This document shows positions 1 to 8,585 of a DNA stretch of 64,000 nt, piece by piece. The position numbers and the translations under genes are program-made. The DNA lies in contig CAYWRM010000018.1 of the NCBI GenBank assembly GCA_964460905.1, forward strand, positions 1-64,000, written 5' to 3'. Source of the DNA: GCA-002708315 sp964460905. Its GTDB lineage: Bacteria > Bacteroidota > Bacteroidia > Bacteroidales > F082. How positions within the stretch are numbered: position 1 is the stretch's first letter; each line of letters begins with the position of its first letter. Under the pieces are notes generated by a model. It saw nothing but the letters and a program-made list of their open reading frames with translations. It was not told the DNA's origin and ran no database searches.

Positions 1-244
1 TTAGATATGTTTTTAGTCAAATTGGATTGAAATATAATTTATTTCGATTCTAAATTAGTAATTCAAAGGATATGATGGAAGGATGTTGGGGTATAGACGG
101 TTTTTTTGATCAAAATAGGTTTAAGACCAAATAAAATCCATATTGAGATATATATGCCTGTTATAGTCTATTTTAAATAATTTACATTATTAAAATGATA
201 AAGCTTTTGATTAGTTGTATCTATATTGTACCTTATAAAAATAA
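1..244. other. Non-coding AT-rich stretch
   Basis: No reading frame with coding character was found on either strand of this AT-rich stretch. It ends at the hairpin terminator at 245-275. Confidence 0.5.
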
Positions 245-275
245 AAAGGCTGTATATCAACGATATACAGCCTTT
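245..275 (-). terminator. Rho-independent terminator, 14-bp stem
   Basis: AAAGGCTGTATATC pairs perfectly with its complement across a three-base loop. On the minus strand it is followed by a T-rich tract. The sequence just upstream on that strand contains GGGATCAC, which equals the 3' end of the tRNA-Arg gene at 5900-5971. The hairpin may therefore be the orphaned terminator of a lost or displaced tRNA. Confidence 0.75.
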
Positions 276-399
276 CGTGTTGATTAAAAGTGATCCCAAG
301 AGGACATTTTTCGAACCAGATTAAAGATGATTTGCAACGGTTATGCCGACTTAAAATACCAAATTACCATTTTTTATATTGAATAAGTTCATGCTTTTC

Positions 400-570
400 C
401 TACTTAGGTGAATATTTATTTAAGTGTGGGCTATCTACTACACATCTTACAGACTGAAAATCACTTTCTTTTGCTCCACTTATATTTATGCAAGAATCAT
501 CTTTAATAATTTGATAACAAGTGGCCATATTATATGCTGTTTTCTGGTAGTGATAATTTGATTTCAACCA
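400..570 (-). pseudogene. C-terminal remnant of a FISUMP-domain lipoprotein gene
   Basis: On the minus strand this 56-codon frame encodes ATCYQIIKDDSCINISGAKE followed by a serine/arginine/cysteine ending (QSVRCV). It aligns with the last ~40 residues of the intact FISUMP protein at 4072-4779, which has ATYYQLSKGDTCIHKSGAKE and LSVRCV at the same place. The WHIPSNDEW and GYWWTSS parts of the domain are absent, so it is a 5'-truncated copy. Its leading Met is probably incidental. The 3' flank is also related: GGAAAAGCATGAACTTATT here and GAAAAAGCATAAACTCATT after the intact gene. The duplicated block therefore extends past the stop codon. Confidence 0.75.
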
Positions 571-595
571 TAAGAATATTATTGTCTATTTAGTT

Positions 596-3500
596 TTAAT
601 ACCTCTTCAAAACACCATTTTTGGCCTGAACTTTCATATTGGCAGGGATAATGTATACACTAATGTTACCTGACTTTATGGAAGCTGTACTTCTATTTTC
701 ATCCCTGATATATTTGTTTTCAATAGCCGGAATTACATTTTTATTATTTTCAATAGCTGCTAAAAGTTTATCTGGGTTATCATTGCCGCTATTATTCGAA
801 ATAGGATCGTTGAGGTTAAAAACCGACTTTACTTTATTCAGCTCTTTTTCTTCTGTTGATTCTTCTTTGTCTTCCATCAAAACTTGGTTACCATCACCAT
901 ATAGTATTACAATTTGACCCTTTTTCCAATCAAATGAAGTGTATAGACTCTTGAATATTGATTCTTCCATTTGTGATAATGTACCGGTTTGGTCTTTCAT
1001 TATTTCAAAGCCCACTTTCTCTGCCAGGGCCATTCCTGAATAAAGATCCACAGCTAACTCATTATATGCTGACCTATCCCCAACCTTCTTAATAATCACC
1101 CCTTTTACTTCCGAAAATAAAGCATTATACAATCCCTCAGTATCACCATTATTTATCATGTATAGTGCATTGGTAACAGAAAGGATTGCACCAAAACCCA
1201 TTACATCCAATGCTGTAGCAAGAAGCTTGCCTTCTCTGGTTTGGGGTTTAAATGGATTGCTAATAAAAAATATTTGCATTTCATCAGCAGCTAATCCGGT
1301 TTGAATGTTAAATAAAGCCTTTCTTGATGGATGGTTGGAACTAAAAACTTCTTCACCGTTACTGTCAATCAATGTCACCTTTGCTTCATAATAATGGTTT
1401 CCAACAGTAGTTGGAGTTATTCTTGGATACCCCTTATAATCTTCTAATGAATATCCAGGTAGCCAAAGCATGTTATATACTTTTTTATCCTTAAAGGATC
1501 TAACGTTCATATTATGGATAAAGGGTTCTTCCGGGTAGTTCTCAAGTTTTATTTGATCAACCAAATACTTTGGAACAGTGCTTATTTTTTCAATTTCCAG
1601 CTTAACATCAAGACTTGTATTTCCTGCTTTATCGTCAGTACCCCAATAGGTTAATATTGGTGCCAAATCAATTTCTGGATACCATATATCTTTAATTCTA
1701 ATGCGCAAAGGTATTTTCTCACCTGCATTTACTATTCCTTTTCCTTCATAAGCATTTTCAACTACCTCAAAAACCAAGTTTAATCCAATGGTAACATATG
1801 CCCTAAGTGGTACAGCCATTTCAGATGTTTTTATTTCGATAACCTCAGTTATTGGTTTGTCGGGAGGGTTTTCAGCGGCATAGAAGTATTGAAACTCCAG
1901 ATCACCTCTTGAGTCAGATACAAGATTTAGACTAATACCCTCTTGTCCATTATCACTTCTTATTTTACCTAGTGGCTTATCGCTTACAATTTTAACATCA
2001 ACTTTAGTGTTTGGCATTGGTTGTAACCGGTCATCTTCTAGGTTTACAGTAATTAAAGCAGGGAATCTGGAGTCAGGAGGCACTATTCCCTCATTGGATA
2101 TAAAACCCATAAAAGGAGGATCGACTCTTACTTTACCTTTATCAGATGCAAAAGAGACATATGCTAATTCTTCCACATTTAATTCGTTACATACTACATT
2201 AACAGTGGCCGCATTAATTAGCTTATCAGATTGTTGTAATGCTTCACCTGTTGGTGATGTAAAAATGATTTTTGCTTGCCCGTTTATATTCGTAACCACT
2301 GTTGATGTATTAATTATACCCGGTGTAATTCCGTATTGTTCATTAATTGAGAATGAAATATTCTTCCCCGCAACAGGGACTGATGGAAGATCTGTACCCG
2401 GAGTATATTCAAACAGGGTAGCAATTATTTCTGTGGTTGATTTTCCATCTGTTTTAACCTCTCTTGGAGTAGAGGTAGCCGCAATTGCAACTCTTGTGCG
2501 TCTTTTCCTTTTATACTTCATCCCATGTATTTGGGGAACAACTGTAACATTATTGAGTACTTCATCAACCGTTTTAATAAATGCATATGTTATCAATTGT
2601 TGAATGCGGTGTGTTACTTTTTCTTCAAAAGGAAAATTGTGTACCCAAGTAACAGAATATGGAGTTAAACCAAAGTAAGTTAATGGTGGGATTTTATAGG
2701 CATAGTTCAAACCATTGGTACATCTTTCAGATATTGCAAATAAATATCCTTGCTCGCCAACTATAAAATGCCCCTTATCATTAATGTTGTTGCCATGAAC
2801 ACTATCATCAATTCCGTAAAAAATAATAGAATTACCGTTATCAATGAGAACTTCAGAATAATTAAAAATATCTGTAAAAGGAATGATATTAATGCCTTTT
2901 GTAACCTCATGAAAGTTCCCTTCTACTTTATAACTGTGTCCTAAATATTCACTATTATGTTCTTCATATTCTTTAATAAATTCTTTATTTAGTATTATCA
3001 GGTTCGACCCATCTGTATCAAAAACTAATTCACCTACAGTTGTATTCTTAGGACTCCAATATTCATTTCCGTAATAATTTAGGGTAAATGATAGTCCTCC
3101 CAGATTATTTGCAAGATTATTAGAGAATACCGTATTAAATTGCTCAATGGCTTCTTTTTGCTTTTCTTCTATATATTTGAAATTATTCCATAAATGATGT
3201 TCGTAAAACTCATCGGATAATTTGGGTTTCAAATGATTAAAATGATAAAATCTGATAAATTCTTGAGTAGATTTAGTCCAGATTTCGGCCTTAACAAAAT
3301 CATGGTTATCTATCAGCTTTTTAATATGGACTTGAATTGATTTCAAGGTTTTAACTAATTCAGATAATTCATCCTGCTGATAAAGTAAATCAATAACTGG
3401 AAAAATATCTTCAAAATACCAATCAAGCATTCCAATAGGGCAAATTGAAGTATTTTTTTTCCCATAACTAAATTTTGAAACATAAGTATATAAAATTAGC

Positions 3501-4009
3501 GGCAATATCCCATCAGTACTGTCAACATTAAGATAGGACTTTAGTTTTGGTGATCCCTCATGTTCAATTACCGTCCAAGAGTTGCTTCCGTATGTGTACA
3601 GAATCGTTATATATTCTGTTACAATTGCGTAGTTTCTATAAGAATTTGCATGTGATTCTCTATATGACAAACTTTTTGTTTCATCATGCCCCAGTTTTAG
3701 TTCATTATTGAAGAACTTTGAGTATTTGGGGTGATGTGGATTTTTTTGCTTACTATTAAACTCTTGAAATTGCTCAAAGAGTTTCTCACTTTCTTGAATA
3801 AATACAGGCCAGTTTTCCTTATCTTCTCCATAATGATCAATAAACTTTTGTTTTACTTCGTTATAGGTTGCTTGTTCATTTATTAGCCATTGGGGAACAG
3901 GGTCGCCTTCTTTCAAGTATGAGTTGTTGGACTGGGCCTGAAGTATTATTACAGAGAAGAAATAAACTATCAGAACTGGAATTGTTTTATTAAAAAAAGT
4001 CTTTTTCAT
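596..4009 (-). CDS. Large secreted protein with Big_1-like Ig domains
   Basis: This is a 1137-aa exported protein of unknown function. Residues 1-26 form a Sec signal peptide (hydrophobic core IPVLIVYFFSVIILQAQS). Residues ~30-490 match no family I recognise and are rich in aromatic and charged residues. From ~500 to ~780 there are two or three consecutive Ig-like modules of the bacterial Big_1/invasin type, with typical phrases such as DGKSTTEIIATL and TNINGQAKIIFTSPTG. The last ~200 residues contain an amphipathic/helical stretch (~935-1060) and a charged tail. No T9SS sorting domain is visible at the end, so outer-membrane or extracellular fate is undetermined. It lies between the intact FISUMP gene (4072-4779) and the decayed FISUMP 3' end (400-570), on the same strand, 62 bp downstream of the intact gene. 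Confidence 0.8.
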   Translation of the reverse strand: MKKTFFNKTIPVLIVYFFSVIILQAQSNNSYLKEGDPVPQWLINEQATYNEVKQKFIDHYGEDKENWPVFIQESEKLFEQFQEFNSKQKNPHHPKYSKFFNNELKLGHDETKSLSYRESHANSYRNYAIVTEYITILYTYGSNSWTVIEHEGSPKLKSYLNVDSTDGILPLILYTYVSKFSYGKKNTSICPIGMLDWYFEDIFPVIDLLYQQDELSELVKTLKSIQVHIKKLIDNHDFVKAEIWTKSTQEFIRFYHFNHLKPKLSDEFYEHHLWNNFKYIEEKQKEAIEQFNTVFSNNLANNLGGLSFTLNYYGNEYWSPKNTTVGELVFDTDGSNLIILNKEFIKEYEEHNSEYLGHSYKVEGNFHEVTKGINIIPFTDIFNYSEVLIDNGNSIIFYGIDDSVHGNNINDKGHFIVGEQGYLFAISERCTNGLNYAYKIPPLTYFGLTPYSVTWVHNFPFEEKVTHRIQQLITYAFIKTVDEVLNNVTVVPQIHGMKYKRKRRTRVAIAATSTPREVKTDGKSTTEIIATLFEYTPGTDLPSVPVAGKNISFSINEQYGITPGIINTSTVVTNINGQAKIIFTSPTGEALQQSDKLINAATVNVVCNELNVEELAYVSFASDKGKVRVDPPFMGFISNEGIVPPDSRFPALITVNLEDDRLQPMPNTKVDVKIVSDKPLGKIRSDNGQEGISLNLVSDSRGDLEFQYFYAAENPPDKPITEVIEIKTSEMAVPLRAYVTIGLNLVFEVVENAYEGKGIVNAGEKIPLRIRIKDIWYPEIDLAPILTYWGTDDKAGNTSLDVKLEIEKISTVPKYLVDQIKLENYPEEPFIHNMNVRSFKDKKVYNMLWLPGYSLEDYKGYPRITPTTVGNHYYEAKVTLIDSNGEEVFSSNHPSRKALFNIQTGLAADEMQIFFISNPFKPQTREGKLLATALDVMGFGAILSVTNALYMINNGDTEGLYNALFSEVKGVIIKKVGDRSAYNELAVDLYSGMALAEKVGFEIMKDQTGTLSQMEESIFKSLYTSFDWKKGQIVILYGDGNQVLMEDKEESTEEKELNKVKSVFNLNDPISNNSGNDNPDKLLAAIENNKNVIPAIENKYIRDENRSTASIKSGNISVYIIPANMKVQAKNGVLKRY

Positions 4010-4071
4010 TACAATTGGCTTTTATTATTAATGAGTTTATGCTTTTTCTTACAAACTGTATAATTCTTTTA

Positions 4072-4779
4072 TTATGGGCCGTCTTTTACACATCTTACAG
4101 AAAGAAAATTATTCTCCTTAGCTCCACTTTTGTGTATGCAAGTATCACCTTTACTAAGTTGATAATAGGTAGCAGTGTTTCTACCAATATTGGAAGAAGT
4201 CCACCAATAACCGGTTTCACCATATTCTGACAAATGGTTAAGTAAATTTTCAGGAATAACAATTCCTCCCATTTCAGAATAGAAATTGATATCTGTATTA
4301 AATTGAGACAAAAATTCCAGATTACATTCTCCTCCAAAAAAATCAATCATCTTTAACCACTCATCATTACTTGGTATGTGCCAACCTTCAGGGCATAAAC
4401 TGCCTTCAATTATTGCATAAAAGTTGTAATGGCTTCCATAATTATTTTTTAAACTGTCATTAATGACCATTCCCTCCCGATTGGGATTGCTTAAATTTTC
4501 ATTAATTGTCGCATGTGTAATATGCTTTCCATTATTATACCTGGTGGTTCTCAGGTTCGATTGCATCCAAAGTTGATCTCCAATTTGAATTGTTGAATAT
4601 GAATTACCATCAATGTCTTTTATTATAGAGTCAACAATACTTTGATTACTAGCAATACTTTTTTCTTTTGGAATAACCGGGACTTTAGATTTAATCTTGC
4701 AGCTAAAACACATAAATAGAAATGAAACAGTAAGAATTAAAAAATAGTAGTTGTTACTAGCGGATGTCTGGGTCTTCAT
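4072..4779 (-). CDS. FISUMP-domain lipoprotein
   Basis: This 235-aa protein carries the Fibrobacter succinogenes major paralogous (FISUMP) domain, a surface-protein fold related to C-type-lectin-like modules and common in Bacteroidota. A signal peptide with a lipobox (FMCFSC, Cys ~27) predicts a lipoprotein. Diagnostic motifs follow in order: DIDGNSYSTIQIGDQLWM (~55-72), SNLRTTRYNNG, EGWHIPSNDEW (~132-142), GYWWTSS (~190) and LSVRCVKD at the C-terminus. Biochemical function is unknown for this family; adhesion or surface display is the usual guess. It is the first gene of a probable two-gene unit with the 1137-aa protein downstream. A second, truncated copy of its 3' end lies at 400-570. Confidence 0.85.
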   Translation of the reverse strand: MKTQTSASNNYYFLILTVSFLFMCFSCKIKSKVPVIPKEKSIASNQSIVDSIIKDIDGNSYSTIQIGDQLWMQSNLRTTRYNNGKHITHATINENLSNPNREGMVINDSLKNNYGSHYNFYAIIEGSLCPEGWHIPSNDEWLKMIDFFGGECNLEFLSQFNTDINFYSEMGGIVIPENLLNHLSEYGETGYWWTSSNIGRNTATYYQLSKGDTCIHKSGAKENNFLSVRCVKDGP

Positions 4780-5216
4780 ATTCTTAAATTGTGTCTAGTT
4801 CAATTTTTTATTCATAAATAAAATCGCACAAAATATTGCACTAATATATTTAAAATATTAACAGGATCATTACAACACTTTTTTTCAATCACATATTGAT
4901 TATACATACCCTTCAAAAAATAAAACAAAAAGCCTAATTCAATTGTTGTTTTGCTGACAACATTTATTAGAGTAAATAGATTTAATGAGGGTTATTTAGT
5001 TAGTACGCTTGATGATGGTTCGGTATTGGATATATTGAGGGAGTTAAAAGAAAATTTGGCAAATTTATGCCTGTTAAGAATAAGGTGAGCACGTATTGCA
5101 GATATTATAGTATTCTCGTTGTGATATGCTAAACGAGTACGAGGGGGGTTTTTAGTAAGGCACAAGATACTCTTTCGCACAGGCTTTGCTAGAAGCGCTA
5201 GATGGGGGTTATATTG
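4780..5216. other. Gap with degraded sequence
   Basis: No intact gene is present. On the plus strand, 4954-5087 is open and encodes a plausible but unrecognised fragment (RFNEGYLVSTLDDGSVLDIL). Minus-strand frames here look like chance. The stretch adjoins the truncated integrase at 5217-5450 and probably belongs to the same decayed insertion. Confidence 0.35.
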
Positions 5217-5450
5217 TCACTGTACTTTTGTTCTAAGGCTGTTTAGGTAGTTGTTTAGTATTACGGTTTCGTCGCTTGTTCCTAATGCTTGACATAAATT
5301 GCTATCCCATAAAGAAGGATTAATACGACGGTTTGTTGATAGTTCCAGTCTGTTACCATCAATGGTAACACGCATGTAGATAGGCACCAGACCTTTTTTG
5401 TTAATCTTACTTTTTTTAATTTGAAACGAAATTTGCATAGAATGTTCCAT
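5217..5450 (-). pseudogene. Truncated tyrosine recombinase (arm DNA-binding domain only)
   Basis: The 77-residue product has the N-terminal arm-binding signature of Bacteroidota phage-type integrases: a beta-strand start (MQISFQIKKSKINKKGLVPI) followed by YMRVTIDGNRLELSTNRRI, then W and a linker ending LNNYLNSLR. Intact family members, such as the one at 47922-49148, continue for ~330 residues with the SAM-like and catalytic domains. Here a TGA stop follows immediately and no catalytic-domain similarity resumes downstream. It lies ~450 bp beyond the 3' end of tRNA-Arg, the usual position of an integrase relative to its att site, so it is read as the remnant of an older element. Confidence 0.7.
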
Positions 5451-5475
5451 GATACATTAGTTTTTTGAGACGTAA

Positions 5476-5612
5476 GGGGGTCTCGATTAGACAATAAATA
5501 TACGAAGATGGAGGCAGATTAACAAGCAAAAAAAGCTATGTTTATCATTGTTTATCAACATATTATAACCAATCGAGACCCCCCTAGCATTTTTTACAAG
5601 GGGGTCTCGATT
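5476..5612. repeat. Three copies of GGGGGTCTCGATT (two direct, one inverted)
   Basis: The 13-mer occurs at 5476-5488 and 5600-5612 in direct orientation and inverted at 5571-5583. The last two form a perfect 13-bp stem around a 16-nt loop. The first copy overlaps the 5' end of the truncated integrase frame. Arrays like this near an integrase are typical of recombinase or excisionase binding sites; that role is inferred. Confidence 0.6.
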
Positions 5613-5663
5613 TAGACCCTTTTAGACTGCAATATTTGATATATTTTGGAAGGGTAAAAATAA

Positions 5664-5697
5664 TAAACCGCTCATAAACAATGATTTAAGCGGTTTA
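5664..5697 (-). terminator. Probable tRNA-Arg terminator, displaced
   Basis: TAAACCGCT pairs with AGCGGTTTA, with an inner TAAA/TTTA extension. On the minus strand it is followed by TTATTATTTTT. It stands just downstream (minus strand) of a second copy of the tRNA 3' end GGGATCAC at 5721-5728. It probably served tRNA-Arg before the 5721-5899 unit was inserted. Confidence 0.65.
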
Positions 5698-5720
5698 TGT
5701 TTTACAATATTTGTGTAAAA

Positions 5721-5899
5721 GTGATCCCGACGGGATTAATTTCATTGAACCCTAGGGGCTCCATTGTGAAAATGAAAAGTCCTTTCGCTACGCTCATTAG
5801 TCCTTTTTATTTTATATCAATCTTGCAAACAAGTTTGCGAATGCTATAAAACAAAAAGTCCAACCCACCTTTAGTGTAATCAGACTTTCCATTCACCTG
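5721..5899. repeat. Short tRNA-3'-end-associated repeat unit
   Basis: The unit starts with a duplicate of the tRNA 3' end (GTGATCCC) followed by GGGATTAATTTCATTGAACC and a CTTTCGCTACGCTCAT stretch, and runs up to the real tRNA-Arg end. The block ATTAATTTCATTGA recurs at 13631 and 13799, again beside copies of an RNA-gene 3' end (tmRNA). It contains no credible gene. Confidence 0.6.
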
Positions 5900-5971
5900 T
5901 GATCCCGCCGAGATTCGAACTCGGATCATGAGAACCGGAATCTCACATTCTATCCATTGAACTACGGGACC
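5900..5971 (-). tRNA. tRNA-Arg (anticodon CCG)
   Basis: The minus strand folds into a complete cloverleaf. The acceptor is GGTCCCG/CGGGATC with discriminator A, the D stem GTTC/GAAT, the anticodon stem TGAGA/TCTCA with loop TTCCGGT (anticodon CCG, reading CGG), and the T stem CCGAG/CTCGG with loop TTCGAAT. CCA is not encoded. A TAnnTTTG box lies 60 bp upstream, and the 3' side is occupied by an insertion scar. Confidence 0.95.
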
Positions 5972-6030
5972 TGATAGTTGCAGTAACCATCACATTTTTT
6001 GCGCTAATTTATTTGCGTAAAAAGTTGGCG

Positions 6031-6038
6031 CAAAAATA
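6031..6038 (-). promoter_or_regulatory. -7 box for tRNA-Arg
   Basis: On the minus strand the sequence is TATTTTTG, a match to the Bacteroidota TAnnTTTG element, 60 bp before the mature tRNA 5' end. No convincing -33 TTG was located. Confidence 0.45.
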
Positions 6039-6083
6039 GTGTTTTTTACTATGTGTTATTGTATGATATTGGATGTGCAGTTA

Positions 6084-7400
6084 TTAAATATTGCTTTCCT
6101 TCACAAAATAATAATGAGGTCCAAAGCGCTTAAAAGCATCTCTGTCAAGCGATTCCCTGTGATCGGGATGTGCTATACCTATTAGTAATTTCGATCTGTC
6201 CTGTAAAGTTTTGCCATATAAATTCACAGCCCCATATTCAGTTACAACCCAATGCATATTTGAACGTGTGGTAACTACACCTGCACCAAGATTTAATACT
6301 GATGCTATTTTGCTTACACCTCGAGGAGTTACTGATGGCATTGCAATTATTGGCTTTCCTCCTGGGCTCATCGATGCACCACGAATAAAATCAATTTGTC
6401 CACCCACACCTGAATAGAATTTAGTACCAATTGAATCGGAGCATACCTGGCCTGTTATGTCAACCTGGATAGCAGAATTAATGGCGGTAACCTTTGGATT
6501 TCTGCCAATCATATTAATATCGTTTGTGTAGCTAACATCTTTCATTACAACCCCTGGATTGTCGTCAACAAAGTCGTAAAGTTTTTTACTGCCCATTAAA
6601 AATGTCGAGGTCATTTTACCTACATCAATGCCTTTTTTACGCCCATTTACAACTCCACTTTCAACAAGTGGCAGTATTCCATCGGCAAACATCTCAGTAT
6701 GGATTCCAAGGTTTTTATGATTGTTGAGCTGCGCAAGAACCGCATTAGGAATAGCTCCAATACCCATTTGTAAAGTAGCCCCATCTTCAATAAGTTCAGC
6801 AACATTTTTTCCTATTGCTACCTCAGTTTTATTGGGTTCTCCAAAAATCGCTTCAATAAGTGGAGTATTATCTTCACAAAAAATATGAATATGGCTCATG
6901 TTAAAGAGAGCATCACCAAAGGCACGGGGCATATTCGGGTTTATAACTGCAATTACAGTGTCAGCAGTTTGAACGGCTGCCAGAGTAGCATCTACGGAAG
7001 TGCCAAGTGAAACATACCCATGTCTGTCAGGAGGTGAAACCTGAACCATGGCCACATTAACTTTTGTGTAACCTTCACGAATTAAACGTTGTGTTTCCTG
7101 AAGAAAAACAGGGATGTAATCAGCATATCCGGCCTGTGTGTCTTTTCGTACATTTTGTCCAACGAAAAATGATTCAAGCTGAAATATACCTTCAAATTCA
7201 GGAGAAGAATATGGAGCGAGTCCTTCAATGTGCAAATGCTGAATGGTGACATTATTAAACTCCTTTTGTCTTCCACGTTCACACATGGCAGCTATAAGTT
7301 TTTGAGGCGCACATGCCACACTGTGTATATGAATTCTATCTCCCGATTTTATAACTTTAACAGCTTCTTCGGCAGAAACAATATTGATATTTTTGTTCAT
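6084..7400 (-). CDS. Acetyl-CoA hydrolase / 4-hydroxybutyrate CoA-transferase family protein
   Basis: This is a 438-aa cytoplasmic family I-type CoA-transferase, the usual length for 4-hydroxybutyrate/acetate CoA-transferases and acetyl-CoA hydrolases. Visible motifs are LQMGIGAIPNAVL (~215-227) and HTEMFADGILPLVESG (~239-254), whose Glu is the expected catalytic residue that forms the glutamyl-CoA thioester. Glycine-rich GGQIDFIRGASMSPGGKPII (~336-355) is also conserved in the family. It probably moves CoA between acetate and another short acid during fermentation. Substrate cannot be read from sequence, because 4-hydroxybutyrate, butyrate, succinate and acetate enzymes look alike. It is monocistronic, with a good promoter at 7432-7461. 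Confidence 0.85.
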   Translation of the reverse strand: MNKNINIVSAEEAVKVIKSGDRIHIHSVACAPQKLIAAMCERGRQKEFNNVTIQHLHIEGLAPYSSPEFEGIFQLESFFVGQNVRKDTQAGYADYIPVFLQETQRLIREGYTKVNVAMVQVSPPDRHGYVSLGTSVDATLAAVQTADTVIAVINPNMPRAFGDALFNMSHIHIFCEDNTPLIEAIFGEPNKTEVAIGKNVAELIEDGATLQMGIGAIPNAVLAQLNNHKNLGIHTEMFADGILPLVESGVVNGRKKGIDVGKMTSTFLMGSKKLYDFVDDNPGVVMKDVSYTNDINMIGRNPKVTAINSAIQVDITGQVCSDSIGTKFYSGVGGQIDFIRGASMSPGGKPIIAMPSVTPRGVSKIASVLNLGAGVVTTRSNMHWVVTEYGAVNLYGKTLQDRSKLLIGIAHPDHRESLDRDAFKRFGPHYYFVKESNI

Positions 7401-7431
7401 ATTAGAAATATTTTCATAGATTACTATTCGC

Positions 7432-7461
7432 CAAAATTATTACTATAAACCGGTTTTACAA
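7432..7461 (-). promoter_or_regulatory. Bacteroidota-type promoter of the CoA-transferase gene
   Basis: The minus strand reads TTG, then 19 bases, then TAATTTTG. This matches the TTG-N19-TAnnTTTG consensus of the primary sigma factor in this phylum. The -7 box ends ~30 bp before the ATG at 7400. Confidence 0.6.
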
Positions 7462-7547
7462 TCCTGAAGTGTATGTATTTCTACAAGAATTGATAATTTG
7501 TATTGGTTCTACTCAAGGAGTATAAGTAGTGGGTGATTGGTATAAAT

Positions 7548-7766
7548 CAGTGAGACTCTAATTTAAGAAGCGATAATTAACTAAAATTATTTAGTCGAAC
7601 TCCTGCCTGCCTAAACTAGCAGTACAGGTAGGGATCCTGAGTGCAGTCGAAGGATATCAAGGGTCATAACTTGCCTGACGGCAGTCAGGTTCCCCGTCTC
7701 TTGGGGCGACATAATAAAAAATTCCTTCGTTGATACCCCAACCGCTTGAGGCGGGGTAGTTTATTG
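7548..7766. repeat. Interspersed repeat, family A copy 1
   Basis: This copy shares several blocks in the same order with 13451-13608: CAGTGAGACT at the start, (A/C)GAACT, GGATC near the middle, CTTGGGGCGA, TTGATA, CCGCTTG-GGCGGGG and a TTTATTG end. It contains smaller inverted repeats (TGCCTGACGGCAGTCAGG) and no gene. It fills most of the 410-bp gap between the CoA-transferase gene and the next gene. Confidence 0.65.
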
Positions 7767-7810
7767 ATTAATTTTGATAAATGAGTATTATTGAATATTA
7801 AAACCTAAAA

Positions 7811-8581
7811 TTACCATTTTTCTAAAATTGCAGGACTAAAAGAAGTTTCATTAATTTCTGAAATTGTTTGCACGTTTGTAATCTGAATTTGAGATTTTCT
7901 TTTGTTTTTATGGTTTTCCATCATAATGTGTAATGCCAAATATTTTCCATTCAATTGTTTCTGGTAGTCTTCAATTAGAAGTGTTTTGAAATGATTATCA
8001 TTATTATCGTAATATTCAACTTTGCAACATAGATTTGTCGACTTCTCAATCCAGCTAATTTGTTTTGAATATCCCAAATCATTATTTTCCAGAATAGAAA
8101 TCGTCTCAATTTTCCAACATATTTTTCCATCATAATTTTCTGATGAAAGGAATTTGTAGTCAAAATCATTCATATTCGGTTTGCTCATATCGGCATTGGT
8201 AAATTCTGACCCCATAAAGTTATTGCTTTTTTCATTGCTTACAATGCGACGGGTTTTACCTAAAGCAGGCATATAAATCCACATCATATCTTCTTCATAT
8301 TTCTGGTCAAAAATCAACATTGAAACACCTCTGACATCCGCAGGTGAAATAAATTTAATAATGGTCTTTTTAGTTTTACCAAACTGATTGCTTGCCATAA
8401 CAATTTCACGAATACGCTCTCTGCCTTTAGCATTTATTATTTTTAAGGTGGAACTCATTTCGTGACTCTCAAAATCAGTTAACTCTCTGTAATTTTTGCA
8501 AATATCTTTTGCTGTTTGCGAACTTAACTGTGGGATAATTAAAGAAATACATAGTAGAAGTAGAATACTTTTTAGTTTCAT
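7811..8581 (-). CDS. LolA-like outer membrane lipoprotein-sorting protein
   Basis: This 256-aa periplasmic protein is related to the LolA_like group annotated as outer membrane lipoprotein-sorting proteins. The start is placed at the Met before KLKSILLLLCISLIIPQLSSQ, because that gives a normal signal peptide and leaves a 4-bp gap to the upstream transporter gene. Family phrases include FISPADVRGVSMLIFD (~75-90), MMWIYMPALGKTRRI (~97-111) and FMGSEFTNADM (~121-131). These proteins usually pair with an RND/MMPL transporter, as here, and are thought to carry a lipid or lipoprotein across the periplasm. The cargo is unknown. Confidence 0.8.
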   Translation of the reverse strand: MKLKSILLLLCISLIIPQLSSQTAKDICKNYRELTDFESHEMSSTLKIINAKGRERIREIVMASNQFGKTKKTIIKFISPADVRGVSMLIFDQKYEEDMMWIYMPALGKTRRIVSNEKSNNFMGSEFTNADMSKPNMNDFDYKFLSSENYDGKICWKIETISILENNDLGYSKQISWIEKSTNLCCKVEYYDNNDNHFKTLLIEDYQKQLNGKYLALHIMMENHKNKRKSQIQITNVQTISEINETSFSPAILEKW

Positions 8582-8585
8582 GACT

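Noticed and set aside
2007..2603. Plus-strand reading frame inside the 1137-aa gene
   Set aside because: It is antisense to a well-supported gene, has no start signal and no domain. The same applies to the other antisense frames in the window.
4992..5180. Continuation of the truncated integrase after its stop codon
   Set aside because: The frame stays open past the TGA, but the residues show no SAM-like or catalytic-domain signature, so a single-stop pseudogene is not supported.
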